A stretch of 64,000 nt of DNA from Neptunicella plasticusilytica. GTDB taxonomy: Bacteria > Pseudomonadota > Gammaproteobacteria > Enterobacterales > Alteromonadaceae. The notes beneath the pieces were generated by a model. It made no database searches, was not told the origin of the DNA, and saw only the letters and a list, made by a program, of their open reading frames with translations. Location: assembly GCF_047922965.1 (NCBI RefSeq), contig NZ_CP150481.1, positions 2,790,001-2,854,000 of the forward strand, given 5' to 3'. Every line of letters starts with the position of its first letter. Position 1 is the stretch's first letter. Positions 26,961-35,643 of this stretch are shown one piece after another. Position numbers and translations under genes: made by a program.

Positions 26961-29900
26961 TTAAAACTTGGCTCTGACCCCCAGGTTATAACGTGCTTCG
27001 TTATCGTAGATAAATCCTTGTTGCTCAACGCCATCGGCCAGGCGGTAGACTTGTTCATAGTCTTCACCGGTAATGTTGGAACCTTGCAGATACACCGTAA
27101 CGTTTTCCATCACATCGTAACTGAAGTTGATATCAACATAGGTACTGGATGGTGTATAGGTAGCAAAGCCATATTCCCCCATAAAATCGCGATCAAATCG
27201 TTCACTACGGCCATTGACCGCAACCCGCGCTTGAATGGGTCCCTGTTGATACCAGGCGACAAAGTTATAGGTATGCTCGGAATTATTCGCAAACGGATAC
27301 TTGTCTCCCCTTACGTCTGACGCATTGCCCGGACGTTCACTGGGGGAATAGGTATAGTTGGCATCAATCCCGAAATTGCCCAACACACTGTCCTCGCCAA
27401 ACAGGTCACTAAAGGCCAGTTTGGTCCCCAGTTCAATGCCTTTCACCTCACCACCGTTACCTTCAACCGGCCCGGTACCGGTAATAGTGTAGGTTTTGCC
27501 ATTATATTCAACTGTCAGATCACTCTGTTGGGTTTCAACAAAAGTATCAATTTTGACCAAAAAGGCGCCGATCGCCGCCATACTGGCTTCACCAAAATAA
27601 TACTCTGCAGATAGATCATAGTTGTCAGTTAACCAGGGTTCCAAATCAATACTACCGGCAGAATTCCAGCCACTGGGAACTCGCTGGGTTGCATCGTCAG
27701 GATCCGGACCGGTAAAAATAGTCAAACTACTACCGTACTGATTGAGATCCAGGTCTTGCTTGTTACGTGACAACGACATACGGAATACCCAGTCATCAGT
27801 CGGCATATAACTCATATTAAATGTCGGCAAGAAATAAGAACGGGACTTTTCCTGAAGTTGCCGGCCGGTATAATAGACCGAACCTCCGTTAGTACGGGTT
27901 ATAGGGGTAGTCTCATAGATATTGGCTTTAATATCCGTTTTGACATACCGGAAACCCAAGCTACCCACTAATACATCAGTTTCAAAATTCGCTTTAAAGT
28001 AAGCCGTTGCTTCATCCAGATCGATGTCATAGCTGGTTCCGGGGTTAATGATTTTCTTGATATCACCAAAAACAGCACGGTTGTAGTCCTCGGCATTATC
28101 CAGTGAATGTGGGTCAGTTGCCCAGAATCCGGGAATACCGGATACATAGTCACCTAAATCTTCAACAAAGATGGCTTTCTCGCCTTCGTTACTGTCCAGC
28201 CCTTGCGGCGGCAAAATAAAATATGGAATAAATGAAGTTGGATCGTCTTCAGCGCCTGCTAATCGTTCTCCTGCAGAACATTCCGAACCACTGGCGCCAC
28301 CGTCAAACTTCTGATCGATTGAACGCCACTGGGCGTAACAACCGGTTATATTACTAGCGGTGGGAAAATCAGGGCTGGTGATGCGATTATCCGAATCCAC
28401 ATAAAACTGTGCCCAATAATCATAATCTTCCTTGCTGACAGTGCGGGTGCTCTTGCGCACACCAAACTCTATATCCTTAACCATTGAATCATCAAAGGTA
28501 TATTTGGCAAACCCGCTACTGGCACGCATCGAGGACTCGGTATCATTATTGAGTTCCATCTGCAGGCCTTCCTTGATCCAGCTGTCTTTATTAGCCATAT
28601 ATTGGGCCAGCCCGACATTGCCCAAGCCACCGGCAATCGGTGTGTCAAATCCACCCCACTCGGTCTTAAAACCGTTGTACTGCATGGTTAAATTAGGATC
28701 TTCTGCATATCCCAACGGGTTGGGTAACACATAGCGTCCACCGTCAACACCCACTTCATCAAGACGATCAGGATCAAGTGTCAGGCCATAATCAGCAATA
28801 GTTTGGGCCGGATAAAAATGACCGTACAATTGCTGTACTGTATCGCCTCGGAAGTTATTAATCCCGCCCTGTACCGTGGCCAATGTCGAATTGTTATTTG
28901 CCTTGGCTGCCACAAAACGCAAGCCACCTGTCAAAGGCGACCCGTTATCAAAATCCAGTTGGAAGTTAAAGTTTTTTGAACCTGTACGGAATTTCTGGTT
29001 TTTGGTATTGGAATAAATCCACAATGGCTCTACATCATATTGGCTACCGACCACCCATTGACGCCCATCTTCACCGGTAATAGTTTGTGCCGCACCGGTT
29101 GGTACTGCGATATTGGCACCGCTCCAACCGTTAGGATCACTGTAACGAGGCGCCCATAAAGATTGTTGATAAGCACTGGTACTGCCCTGCCCTTGCCAAC
29201 GATTGGAAATATTTAAGCCGACCGAGCGTTTGTATTCTGTCGCATCGGTGTAAAAACCTTCTACCAGTACTTTGAGTCCATTGCCCAGGTCGGCTTGTAG
29301 CGACGCGTTGATACCATTGCGCTCACGTTCATCCGCCGCATTAAAAAACTCGAAACCATGACCATGCGTCACCGTCCACTGACCATTAAATTCAGAACCG
29401 GGCCCCATTTCAAATCCACCCGGATCACCACTGGCTCTGCCGGCATAATCGTTAGCCAGATTACGCACACCAGTAACAGCTGACACCATCACGCCGATAT
29501 TGTCATTGCGCCAGCTAATTAACCCGTTAACGGTATGATCATTCTCCTTACTGATTTCTCCACGCGACAATTCAGCACCAACGGCACTGTTAAATCCTTC
29601 ACTAAAATCAAACGGCCGAAAAGTTTCAATATCAATAGTACCGGTAATTCCCGACTGGGCGTTACTCACTTCCGTACTTTTGTATACTGTAGCTGCGCGC
29701 AATAACTGGGCAGGTACGTCGGTAAAATCAGGTTGGGCTGAGTATAAATTACCGGCGGCCAGAAACTGTTCGCCGTTAAGCAATACCGACACCTGTTGCA
29801 TGCCGCGGATGCTCAGACTGCTGCCTTCTCCCGCACTGCGCTGGATTTGTACCCCGGTAATACGTTGTAACGAGTCGGTTAACGTCGCGTCCGGTAATTT

Positions 29901-30125
29901 ACCGATATCTTCCGCGGCGATAGCGTCGACAATGGAATGGGCTAGCCGTTTTGTTTCGCGGGCAGTAAATTGTGCTCCTTTAACGCCTACAACCTTTATC
30001 ACTTCGGTTGTATCGTCTTCGTCATCATTTTGTGCCGCGAAGGTGTTTTGTGTGGTAAAAGAAAATAAAATTGATGCAATTGTAGTTGCCAGAATTGTTT
30101 TGTTAAATCCTCGCTGAGTGTCCAT
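26961..30125 (-). CDS. TonB-dependent receptor, sugar-type
   Basis: 1054 residues. Signal peptide (about 1-30), then plug domain with the phrase IAAEDIGKLPDATLTDSLQR typical of the Caulobacter/Xanthomonas-type TonB receptors used for carbohydrates (MalA-like), followed by a large beta barrel ending in ...YNLGVRAKF with the terminal Phe required for outer-membrane insertion. A short acidic stretch with EVIKVVGV before the plug is the probable TonB box. First gene of a leftward unit with two halogenase-like genes and a GH97 glucosidase; three palindromes lie upstream. Likely ligand: a maltooligosaccharide or related glucoside, inferred from the operon. Confidence 0.9.
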   Translation of the reverse strand: MDTQRGFNKTILATTIASILFSFTTQNTFAAQNDDEDDTTEVIKVVGVKGAQFTARETKRLAHSIVDAIAAEDIGKLPDATLTDSLQRITGVQIQRSAGEGSSLSIRGMQQVSVLLNGEQFLAAGNLYSAQPDFTDVPAQLLRAATVYKSTEVSNAQSGITGTIDIETFRPFDFSEGFNSAVGAELSRGEISKENDHTVNGLISWRNDNIGVMVSAVTGVRNLANDYAGRASGDPGGFEMGPGSEFNGQWTVTHGHGFEFFNAADERERNGINASLQADLGNGLKVLVEGFYTDATEYKRSVGLNISNRWQGQGSTSAYQQSLWAPRYSDPNGWSGANIAVPTGAAQTITGEDGRQWVVGSQYDVEPLWIYSNTKNQKFRTGSKNFNFQLDFDNGSPLTGGLRFVAAKANNNSTLATVQGGINNFRGDTVQQLYGHFYPAQTIADYGLTLDPDRLDEVGVDGGRYVLPNPLGYAEDPNLTMQYNGFKTEWGGFDTPIAGGLGNVGLAQYMANKDSWIKEGLQMELNNDTESSMRASSGFAKYTFDDSMVKDIEFGVRKSTRTVSKEDYDYWAQFYVDSDNRITSPDFPTASNITGCYAQWRSIDQKFDGGASGSECSAGERLAGAEDDPTSFIPYFILPPQGLDSNEGEKAIFVEDLGDYVSGIPGFWATDPHSLDNAEDYNRAVFGDIKKIINPGTSYDIDLDEATAYFKANFETDVLVGSLGFRYVKTDIKANIYETTPITRTNGGSVYYTGRQLQEKSRSYFLPTFNMSYMPTDDWVFRMSLSRNKQDLDLNQYGSSLTIFTGPDPDDATQRVPSGWNSAGSIDLEPWLTDNYDLSAEYYFGEASMAAIGAFLVKIDTFVETQQSDLTVEYNGKTYTITGTGPVEGNGGEVKGIELGTKLAFSDLFGEDSVLGNFGIDANYTYSPSERPGNASDVRGDKYPFANNSEHTYNFVAWYQQGPIQARVAVNGRSERFDRDFMGEYGFATYTPSSTYVDINFSYDVMENVTVYLQGSNITGEDYEQVYRLADGVEQQGFIYDNEARYNLGVRAKF

Positions 30126-30202
30126 TTTTCAACCCCATATTAATTAGTTTAATTATTGGATAACCAGGTAACTTGCCGCTAATTGTTACGAGGTTGTTAA
30201 TC

Positions 30203-30230
30203 AATATAAACACGATTTTCCTTTTGTCTA
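30203..30230 (-). promoter_or_regulatory. Candidate promoter of the TonB receptor operon
   Basis: Read leftward: TAGACA (30230-30225), 16-bp spacer, TATATT (30208-30203). This puts the transcript start near 30196, about 70 bp before the ATG. Confidence 0.5.
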
Positions 30231-30244
30231 CAGTCGCTTAGCAA

Positions 30245-30299
30245 TGAAATGCGTTTCAAAAAAAAGAAATGGGTTTCATCAAAAATGAAATGCGTTTCA
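30245..30299. promoter_or_regulatory. Three tandem LacI-type operators
   Basis: TGAAATGCGTTTCA at 30245-30258, AGAAATGGGTTTCA at 30265-30278 and TGAAATGCGTTTCA at 30286-30299. The first and third are identical; the second differs at two positions. Centres are 20 and 21 bp apart, close to two helical turns, so bound proteins would line up on one face. The central CG and the even palindrome are typical of LacI-family sites, and a LacI-family gene lies 140 bp away. All three are upstream of the candidate -35. Confidence 0.8.
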
Positions 30300-30441
30300 T
30301 CTAAAATAAAAATAATTCAGCAGCAATATTTTTATCCGGAATAAACAAGATGAGGGACAAATTTGATAATTGAAAAAGGTTGAATAAATGAAATTAGATG
30401 ATTTTTGGCATGCTGCTAATTTGCGATTAATAAAATAGCCG

Positions 30442-31455
30442 TTATTTCTGACAAACCGGACCGGTACTTTCCCTGATGACCAATTGATGAGACAAGATTT
30501 TATTACAATCCTGCATTTTTTCGCCGTTAAGTTGAGGTAACAATAATTCCATACAGGATTTACCAATTTCTTTTAGTGGTTGAGCAACAGTGCTAAGCGC
30601 AGGATGCAGGAAAGGGGCATAGGATATACCGTCAAATCCCAGCACTGAAACTTGCTCGGGAACCTTAACTTTTAGTTTATGCAATGCGCTTAAACAACCA
30701 ATGGCCATTTCATCACTAAACGCAAATATTGCTGTTGGCCTGGGAACCAGCGACATAAGATACTGGGTGGCTTCCGCCGCCATCTGCAAATCATAATTAC
30801 CGGTACTGATTAAGGCGGGCTCCTGCTTGATATTGGCCTCCTGCAAGGATGACCGGTACCCCGCCAATCGGCTTTCTGTGCTCGGCGTTAATGAATGCCC
30901 TGCGACAACCCCGATACGTTTATGTCCTAACGACAATAAATAATCGGTTGCCTCTTTGGCGGCCGCCAGGTTATCAATATTTACTTTGGGAACACCGGGC
31001 ATATCAGTCGATTCACAAGCGTGTACAATCGGCGGTAATTGATCGGCAACGGGTATCGCCGGATCGACTTCAAACGGAAAACGGCTGCAAAACAGAATAA
31101 TGCCGTCCACTTCGCGGCTGCGTGCCATATCCGCAAAGCTTTTCTCGCGGCTTTGTAATGACTGGGTGTCCCCGAGCAGCAGTGAATAACCATGCTCTAT
31201 GGCGATATCTTCAATACTGCGAATAATCACGCTGTTGTAAGCTCTAATTACCTCAGGAATGATTGCCATTAATTTAAAGGTTTTAGTATTGCGCAAATTC
31301 ACCGCAAGGTTATTCGGCACATAACCTGTTTGTTTTATCACTGCACTGACTTTGTCACGTTTTTTCTGCGAAACCAGATGTGGATGACGTAATACGCGGG
31401 AAACAGTAGCAGGACATACATCAGCTAACTTGGCAATTTCTTTAATGCTTAGCAT
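30442..31455 (-). CDS. LacI-family transcriptional regulator
   Basis: 337 residues. N-terminal LacI helix-turn-helix (SIKEIAKLADVCPATVSRVL, about 3-22), hinge region with NLAVNLRNTKTF, then a periplasmic-binding-protein-like sensor domain (about 62-330; AEATQYLM, FAFSDEMAIG, VLGFDG, TVAQPLKEIG). Start set at the ATG at 31455 with AGGAG 10 nt upstream; the in-frame TTG at 31485 would include that site in the coding region. It probably binds the three palindromes next to it and controls the receptor operon in response to a sugar from the incoming substrate. Confidence 0.9.
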   Translation of the reverse strand: MLSIKEIAKLADVCPATVSRVLRHPHLVSQKKRDKVSAVIKQTGYVPNNLAVNLRNTKTFKLMAIIPEVIRAYNSVIIRSIEDIAIEHGYSLLLGDTQSLQSREKSFADMARSREVDGIILFCSRFPFEVDPAIPVADQLPPIVHACESTDMPGVPKVNIDNLAAAKEATDYLLSLGHKRIGVVAGHSLTPSTESRLAGYRSSLQEANIKQEPALISTGNYDLQMAAEATQYLMSLVPRPTAIFAFSDEMAIGCLSALHKLKVKVPEQVSVLGFDGISYAPFLHPALSTVAQPLKEIGKSCMELLLPQLNGEKMQDCNKILSHQLVIRESTGPVCQK

Positions 31456-31642
31456 TTCGGTACTGTCTCCTGGTATTTTTTGCAACGAATAAGCGACATT
31501 ATTGTTATGCGATTAAATTTTTAATGCAAGCAAGCTCGTTAACCCGACGGTTGCTATCTGCCACACGGCGTTAATGGTCAATTCAGCGATGATTCATTTA
31601 CCAAAACCTACTCTTAGTTACACCAAAACAAGGAGAATAATC

Positions 31643-32149
31643 ATGCGATCATTATTATTTATAAGCTTGCTGTTAATGCCAGCACTGGCGTTAGCTACCT
31701 CCCATACGCATTACGCTTACGCCAAAGTCGAACAAGTCAGCGCTGTTTATGATGTGGTTAGCGTTCCCCAATATGAACAGCCACAAGTAGTCTGCCGGGA
31801 ACAACTTGTTCAGCGTGATTCCGCGACGCCGACAGTATTGGGTGCGATTATTGGAGGCACCTTAGGCAACGTAATCGGACATAATAAAACCAATAAACGC
31901 ATTGGTACTGTGGCGGGAGCCATTCTTGGCGGGTCGATCGGGCATGATATAGCTCAAACCCAGCCTGCTCAACAACTCAGACAAGTGTGTTCGAGATCGG
32001 TTGTTACCATCAACCAGCGCCAGCTTCGCGGTTACAACGTGACTTACCGTTATCACGGGCAACGTTATACTACTTTTATGAGCCGCCATCCTGGCAATAA
32101 AATTAAACTTAAAATTCATACAACACCGGCTTTTATGTCAAGCTCATAA
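31643..32149 (+). CDS. Glycine-zipper 2TM-domain envelope protein
   Basis: 168 residues. Signal peptide to ALALA (about residue 18), then a glycine-zipper segment (GAIIGGTLGNVIGHNKTNKR and GTVAGAILGGSIGHDIA, about 88-125), and a C-terminal part with RYHGQRYTTFM. This layout is common in outer-membrane or periplasmic proteins of the Rick_17kDa/glycine-zipper type. Start at the ATG at 31643 with AAGGAG upstream rather than an in-frame start 69 bp earlier. Function unknown; it precedes, and may be linked to, the PepSY two-component operon. Confidence 0.8.
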   Translation: MRSLLFISLLLMPALALATSHTHYAYAKVEQVSAVYDVVSVPQYEQPQVVCREQLVQRDSATPTVLGAIIGGTLGNVIGHNKTNKRIGTVAGAILGGSIGHDIAQTQPAQQLRQVCSRSVVTINQRQLRGYNVTYRYHGQRYTTFMSRHPGNKIKLKIHTTPAFMSSS

Positions 32150-32150
32150 C

Positions 32151-32197
32151 AGAGTAAACTAGCTTGACTGTTTACTCTTGATAAACAGTCAAGCTAG
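32151..32197 (+). promoter_or_regulatory. Two mutually exclusive hairpins upstream of the PepSY operon
   Basis: Hairpin A pairs AGAGTAAAC (32151-32159) with GTTTACTCT (32170-32178). Hairpin B pairs 32159-32174 with 32182-32197, a perfect 16-bp stem with a 7-nt loop. The strand GTTTA (32170-32174) belongs to both, so only one can form. Neither is followed by a T-run. It could be a simple mRNA end of the glycine-zipper gene, an operator palindrome, or a switching leader for the operon that begins 27 bp later. Confidence 0.6.
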
Positions 32198-32224
32198 CAG
32201 CGCCACAATATATTGAGAGGAATT

Positions 32225-32524
32225 ATGTTTACCCTTTGGTTAACAAAATACAGATTGAGAATACTGGTCAGTCTGCTGGTTTTACCGGTTATGACCACGA
32301 TGGCCCAACAACAAGAAAAAAAAGACGAGCAGATAGATCGCGCCCAAGCCATCGAAAAAGTCAAGAAAGATACCCAGGGCCGGGTTCTAAAAGTCAACCA
32401 GAACAGAGACAAGTATAAGGTCAAAGTATTACAAAAATCAGGCCGGGTTGTTTCTGTAGATGTGGATAAAAAATCCGGAAAAATCACCAAACCGAAAAGT
32501 TCAAAAGATCGGGATAATCGTTAA
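32225..32524 (+). CDS. Small PepSY-domain periplasmic protein
   Basis: 99 residues. Signal peptide (about 1-25, ending TTMAQQ), then a PepSY-like domain: IDRAQAIEKVKKDTQGRVLK and YKVKVLQKSGRVVSVDVDKK. PepSY proteins beside two-component systems often modulate the sensor from the periplasm. Start at the ATG at 32225 with GAGAGGA just upstream; an in-frame TTG at 32213 overlaps that site. Its stop TAA overlaps the start ATG of the response-regulator gene, so the two are coupled. Confidence 0.82.
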   Translation: MFTLWLTKYRLRILVSLLVLPVMTTMAQQQEKKDEQIDRAQAIEKVKKDTQGRVLKVNQNRDKYKVKVLQKSGRVVSVDVDKKSGKITKPKSSKDRDNR

Positions 32525-33198
32525 TGCGAATTTTGCTAGTTGAAGATGACAGCCGTTTACTAATGCAACTCGACGCGATGCTGCGCCAGAATGGCTACAG
32601 TGTCGATTTGGCCGATAACGGCGAGCACGGATTATTTTTAATTCAGGAATACCCCTACGATCTGGCTATTGTCGATATCGGCTTACCTAAAATAGACGGT
32701 CTGGAACTCATTCAGCGTGCTCGCAAGAACCATGTTTCATGCCCTATTCTGATTTTGACTGCCCGTGATCGCTGGCAAGAAAAGGTCGAAGGCCTGGATT
32801 CCGGTGCCGACGACTACCTGACCAAGCCTTTTCACAATGAAGAATTGCTGGCCAGGGTCAAGGCCCTTATCCGCCGTTCAGCCGGACAATCCAGCCCGTT
32901 AATCGAGAAAGGCCCGCTGGTGCTGGATACTCGCGCTGAAGAAGTACGTGTTAACGACATCAGCATCGATTTAACCGCCTACGAATACAAAGTGCTGGAG
33001 TATCTGGCACTGAATCCGGACAAGATTGTGTCGAAAACCGAGTTGACTGAACATATCTACGATCAGGATTTCGATTTGGACAGCAATGTTATCGAAGTAT
33101 TTGTCGGGCGTCTTCGTCGCAAACTGGATCCGGACAACCAGTTCAATCCGATTGAAACATTGCGTGGCCGCGGATACCGGATTAATCGCCAGTTGTGA
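32524..33198 (+). CDS. OmpR/PhoP-family response regulator
   Basis: 224 residues. Receiver domain with phosphoacceptor Asp51 (AIVDIGLP), conserved Lys in TKPFH, and a winged-helix DNA-binding domain ending in TLRGRGYRI. By eye it is closest to PhoP (LTARDRWQEKVEGLDSGADDYLTKPFH reads much like the PhoP segment), so sensing of divalent cations or cationic peptides is a possibility but not shown. Overlaps PepSY by 1 nt and the kinase by 4 nt. Confidence 0.9.
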   Translation: MRILLVEDDSRLLMQLDAMLRQNGYSVDLADNGEHGLFLIQEYPYDLAIVDIGLPKIDGLELIQRARKNHVSCPILILTARDRWQEKVEGLDSGADDYLTKPFHNEELLARVKALIRRSAGQSSPLIEKGPLVLDTRAEEVRVNDISIDLTAYEYKVLEYLALNPDKIVSKTELTEHIYDQDFDLDSNVIEVFVGRLRRKLDPDNQFNPIETLRGRGYRINRQL

Positions 33199-34511
33199 GT
33201 AAACTGTCACTGACCCGGCGTAGCTTTATCGCGGCCTTGCTGGTGGTGCTGATTTTTATTCCTCTCACCGCGCTAACGCTGGAGAAAGCCTTCGTTAACA
33301 GTCTCACCCAGTCGATGTATGCCCAGCTAAATATCCAGAACCTGGGCCTAATATCCGAATTTGAACTTGAAAACGGCGAGATCCAGATGCCGTTGCAATT
33401 ATTTAACGAACAATTCAACGTGCCGGGTTCAGGCACATATGCGTTTATCGCCATGCATTTGATCCCTGCGTGGCAATCCTCCTCGGCGGTTGAATGGCAC
33501 ACACCACCGGCACTGGCCCGTCCCAATGTGGGTCAGGAACTGCGAAGCACTTTGATTATTGACCAAAAAGAATATTTCCAGTTCAGCTATACCGCCCAAT
33601 TTGAAGACAATGGCATGTTGTTTCCGGTAACTTTTCATGTTTTGCAGGACAAACAAATATTCAATCAGGAGGTTAACCAGTTTCGTCACACTTTATGGTA
33701 CTGGTTAGGGTTGATCGCGTTATTACTGGTAGTGTTGATTTTATTCAGTTTATCGGCGGCATTGCGCCCTATCAGCAGTCTTATCAAGCAAATACAACAG
33801 ATTGAGAAAGGCCAGGCAGAACGGATCGAAAGCGATTATCCGGCCGAACTGGAAAAGCTCAAAGCCAGTATTAATCACCTGATAGATGTGGAACAAAAAC
33901 AGCGCGAACGCTATCAACACAGTTTGAGTGATTTGGCGCATAGTCTGAAAACCCCCTTGGCAGTGCTAAACAATATGGATATGTTACCCGCCGATGCCAA
34001 AATTCCGCTGGGGCAAATCAGAAACCAGATTGAGCGTCAACTCAAGCGTGCAGTGGGGGGCAAAGGCAGCGGCTGGAAGAAAGCCATAGCGCTCGATCCC
34101 GTTGTTGAACAGCTTATCGGCGCAATGCAAAAAGTTTATCGCGACAAGGCCCTGAATATTGAACTAGTCTCGCCGCACAAGCCAACCTTTGCCGGTAACA
34201 AAACCGATATTATGGAATTGCTCGGCAATATTCTGGACAACGCCTGTAAAGCCGCACGCCAAAATGTTCTGGTCAGATTGCAGGTAGCTCCCCGCTTACT
34301 GCAGATCAGCGTTGAAGATGATGGCCCGGGCATTCCCGCCGAACAACGCGAGGCCATGATGGGTAGAGGTTCGCGACTGGATACCTATGGTGAAGGTCAG
34401 GGCATCGGTATGGCGATTGTAGCCGACCTGTTGTTTGCTTATGAGGGCCAGATCGATATTGGTTGCTCAGAGCTGGGCGGAGCCAAAATTACTCTGCAGT
34501 TTCAGCGTTAG
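33195..34511 (+). CDS. PhoQ-like sensor histidine kinase
   Basis: 438 residues. Two membrane helices (about 10-30 and 165-190) frame a periplasmic sensor; then HAMP-like region, dimerisation helix with phosphoacceptor His249 in DLAHSLKTPLAVL (the DLxHSLKTPLAVL form is shared with PhoQ), and an ATPase domain with N box DNACKAARQ, DDGPGIP and GEGQGIGMA. GTG start overlaps the regulator stop. The 3' end overlaps the convergent AI-2E-family gene by 23 bp. Confidence 0.9.
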   Translation: MSKLSLTRRSFIAALLVVLIFIPLTALTLEKAFVNSLTQSMYAQLNIQNLGLISEFELENGEIQMPLQLFNEQFNVPGSGTYAFIAMHLIPAWQSSSAVEWHTPPALARPNVGQELRSTLIIDQKEYFQFSYTAQFEDNGMLFPVTFHVLQDKQIFNQEVNQFRHTLWYWLGLIALLLVVLILFSLSAALRPISSLIKQIQQIEKGQAERIESDYPAELEKLKASINHLIDVEQKQRERYQHSLSDLAHSLKTPLAVLNNMDMLPADAKIPLGQIRNQIERQLKRAVGGKGSGWKKAIALDPVVEQLIGAMQKVYRDKALNIELVSPHKPTFAGNKTDIMELLGNILDNACKAARQNVLVRLQVAPRLLQISVEDDGPGIPAEQREAMMGRGSRLDTYGEGQGIGMAIVADLLFAYEGQIDIGCSELGGAKITLQFQR

Positions 34512-35538
34512 CTGGCTTATCCACACCAATATTTTCTGAGCCCAGCAAAATGGCAAGCCAGCGGCTGTCTTCATTACTCTCAAGCGCTATTTTAACAATC
34601 ATGGTCAGTGGCACCGACAATAGCATGCCCACTGCACCCAACAACCAGCCCCAAAAAATTAACGACAGAAACACGACCAAAGTGGACAGCCCTAAACCTC
34701 GTCCCATAAAACGTGGCTCGACAACGTTGCCCATCACCATGTTAATCATAAAATAACCTAAAGCGACCAACCCGGCCGTGGTCGGGCCAATTTGCACCAG
34801 GGCCAATAGCACCGCAGGTAACGCCGCAATAATAGAACCGATATTAGGAATATAATTGAGCAAAAAGGCAAATACTGCCCACAACATGTAATGATCTACC
34901 CCCAACAGATAAGTTAGCAGCCCTGCCAGCACACCTGTGACCAAGCTTACCCCGGTTTTAATCGCCAGATAATTTTTAACCGAAGCCAAAAAACGATCGA
35001 TATGCTGAATCTTCATACTTGGATCATCCATCGCAATATGCACCTTGTGCGGAAAACTGTCCGCTTCAAACAGCATAAACACCACTGTTAGCAGGATCAG
35101 CATAAAGTTAGCCATCACCCCGCCCAATCCGGATAACAGGTTGCTCGCCAGCCCCATTGCCATGCCAGGATCAAAATGAGACAGCAGTTGCTTTTTATCA
35201 ATGCGGATATCCAGTACTTGCAACTGGCTGGTCAACCATACCAGTTTGTCACCCAATTGCGTCTGATATTGCGGTAGCTTTTCAGAGAAATCATTCATCG
35301 ACTGGCCGACTAAACCAGCCAGAAACATTCCCATCACCACGATCAGGGCAATCACTAGTAAAATTGCCAACCAGCGTGGCACTTTGTACTTAGCGGCAAA
35401 TTCAACCAACGGATAGCAGGAAATTGCGATAAAAATAGACAGTAAAAATGGCACTAATACCGTGCTGGCAGCTTTTACTCCGGCCAAAATTATCACGATA
35501 GAAGCCAGTATCAATAATAACCGCACAGACTTGCTCAT
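34489..35538 (-). CDS. AI-2E family transporter (PerM-like)
   Basis: 349 residues, about eight transmembrane helices, with the YIPNIGSIIAALPAVLLALVQ segment and the FLSLIFWGWLLGAVGMLLSVP stretch that typify the AI-2E/PerM (UPF0118) family. Members export diverse small molecules or act as sodium antiporters; the substrate here is unknown. ATG at 35538 has AGGAA 7 nt upstream; an in-frame ATG at 35574 would add 12 polar residues. Confidence 0.87.
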   Translation of the reverse strand: MSKSVRLLLILASIVIILAGVKAASTVLVPFLLSIFIAISCYPLVEFAAKYKVPRWLAILLVIALIVVMGMFLAGLVGQSMNDFSEKLPQYQTQLGDKLVWLTSQLQVLDIRIDKKQLLSHFDPGMAMGLASNLLSGLGGVMANFMLILLTVVFMLFEADSFPHKVHIAMDDPSMKIQHIDRFLASVKNYLAIKTGVSLVTGVLAGLLTYLLGVDHYMLWAVFAFLLNYIPNIGSIIAALPAVLLALVQIGPTTAGLVALGYFMINMVMGNVVEPRFMGRGLGLSTLVVFLSLIFWGWLLGAVGMLLSVPLTMIVKIALESNEDSRWLAILLGSENIGVDKPANAETAE

Positions 35539-35643
35539 TGTATTTTCCTGTTGATGATAAAATTCTGAATTCATTGCTGGTTGCCAAACTAGCAGATTTG
35601 TATAATGTTGAAAAACAATAAGATCAACAAGGATTCCCCTTCA

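Noticed and set aside
30245..30299. The three palindromes as a CRISPR-like or mobile repeat
   Set aside because: Only 14 bp each, palindromic with a central CG and phased at 20-21 bp, which fits protein-binding sites rather than a repeat-spacer array.
30301..30441. A further gene or operator between the operator array and the LacI gene
   Set aside because: AT-rich with no further palindrome of the same type and no ORF with a ribosome site.
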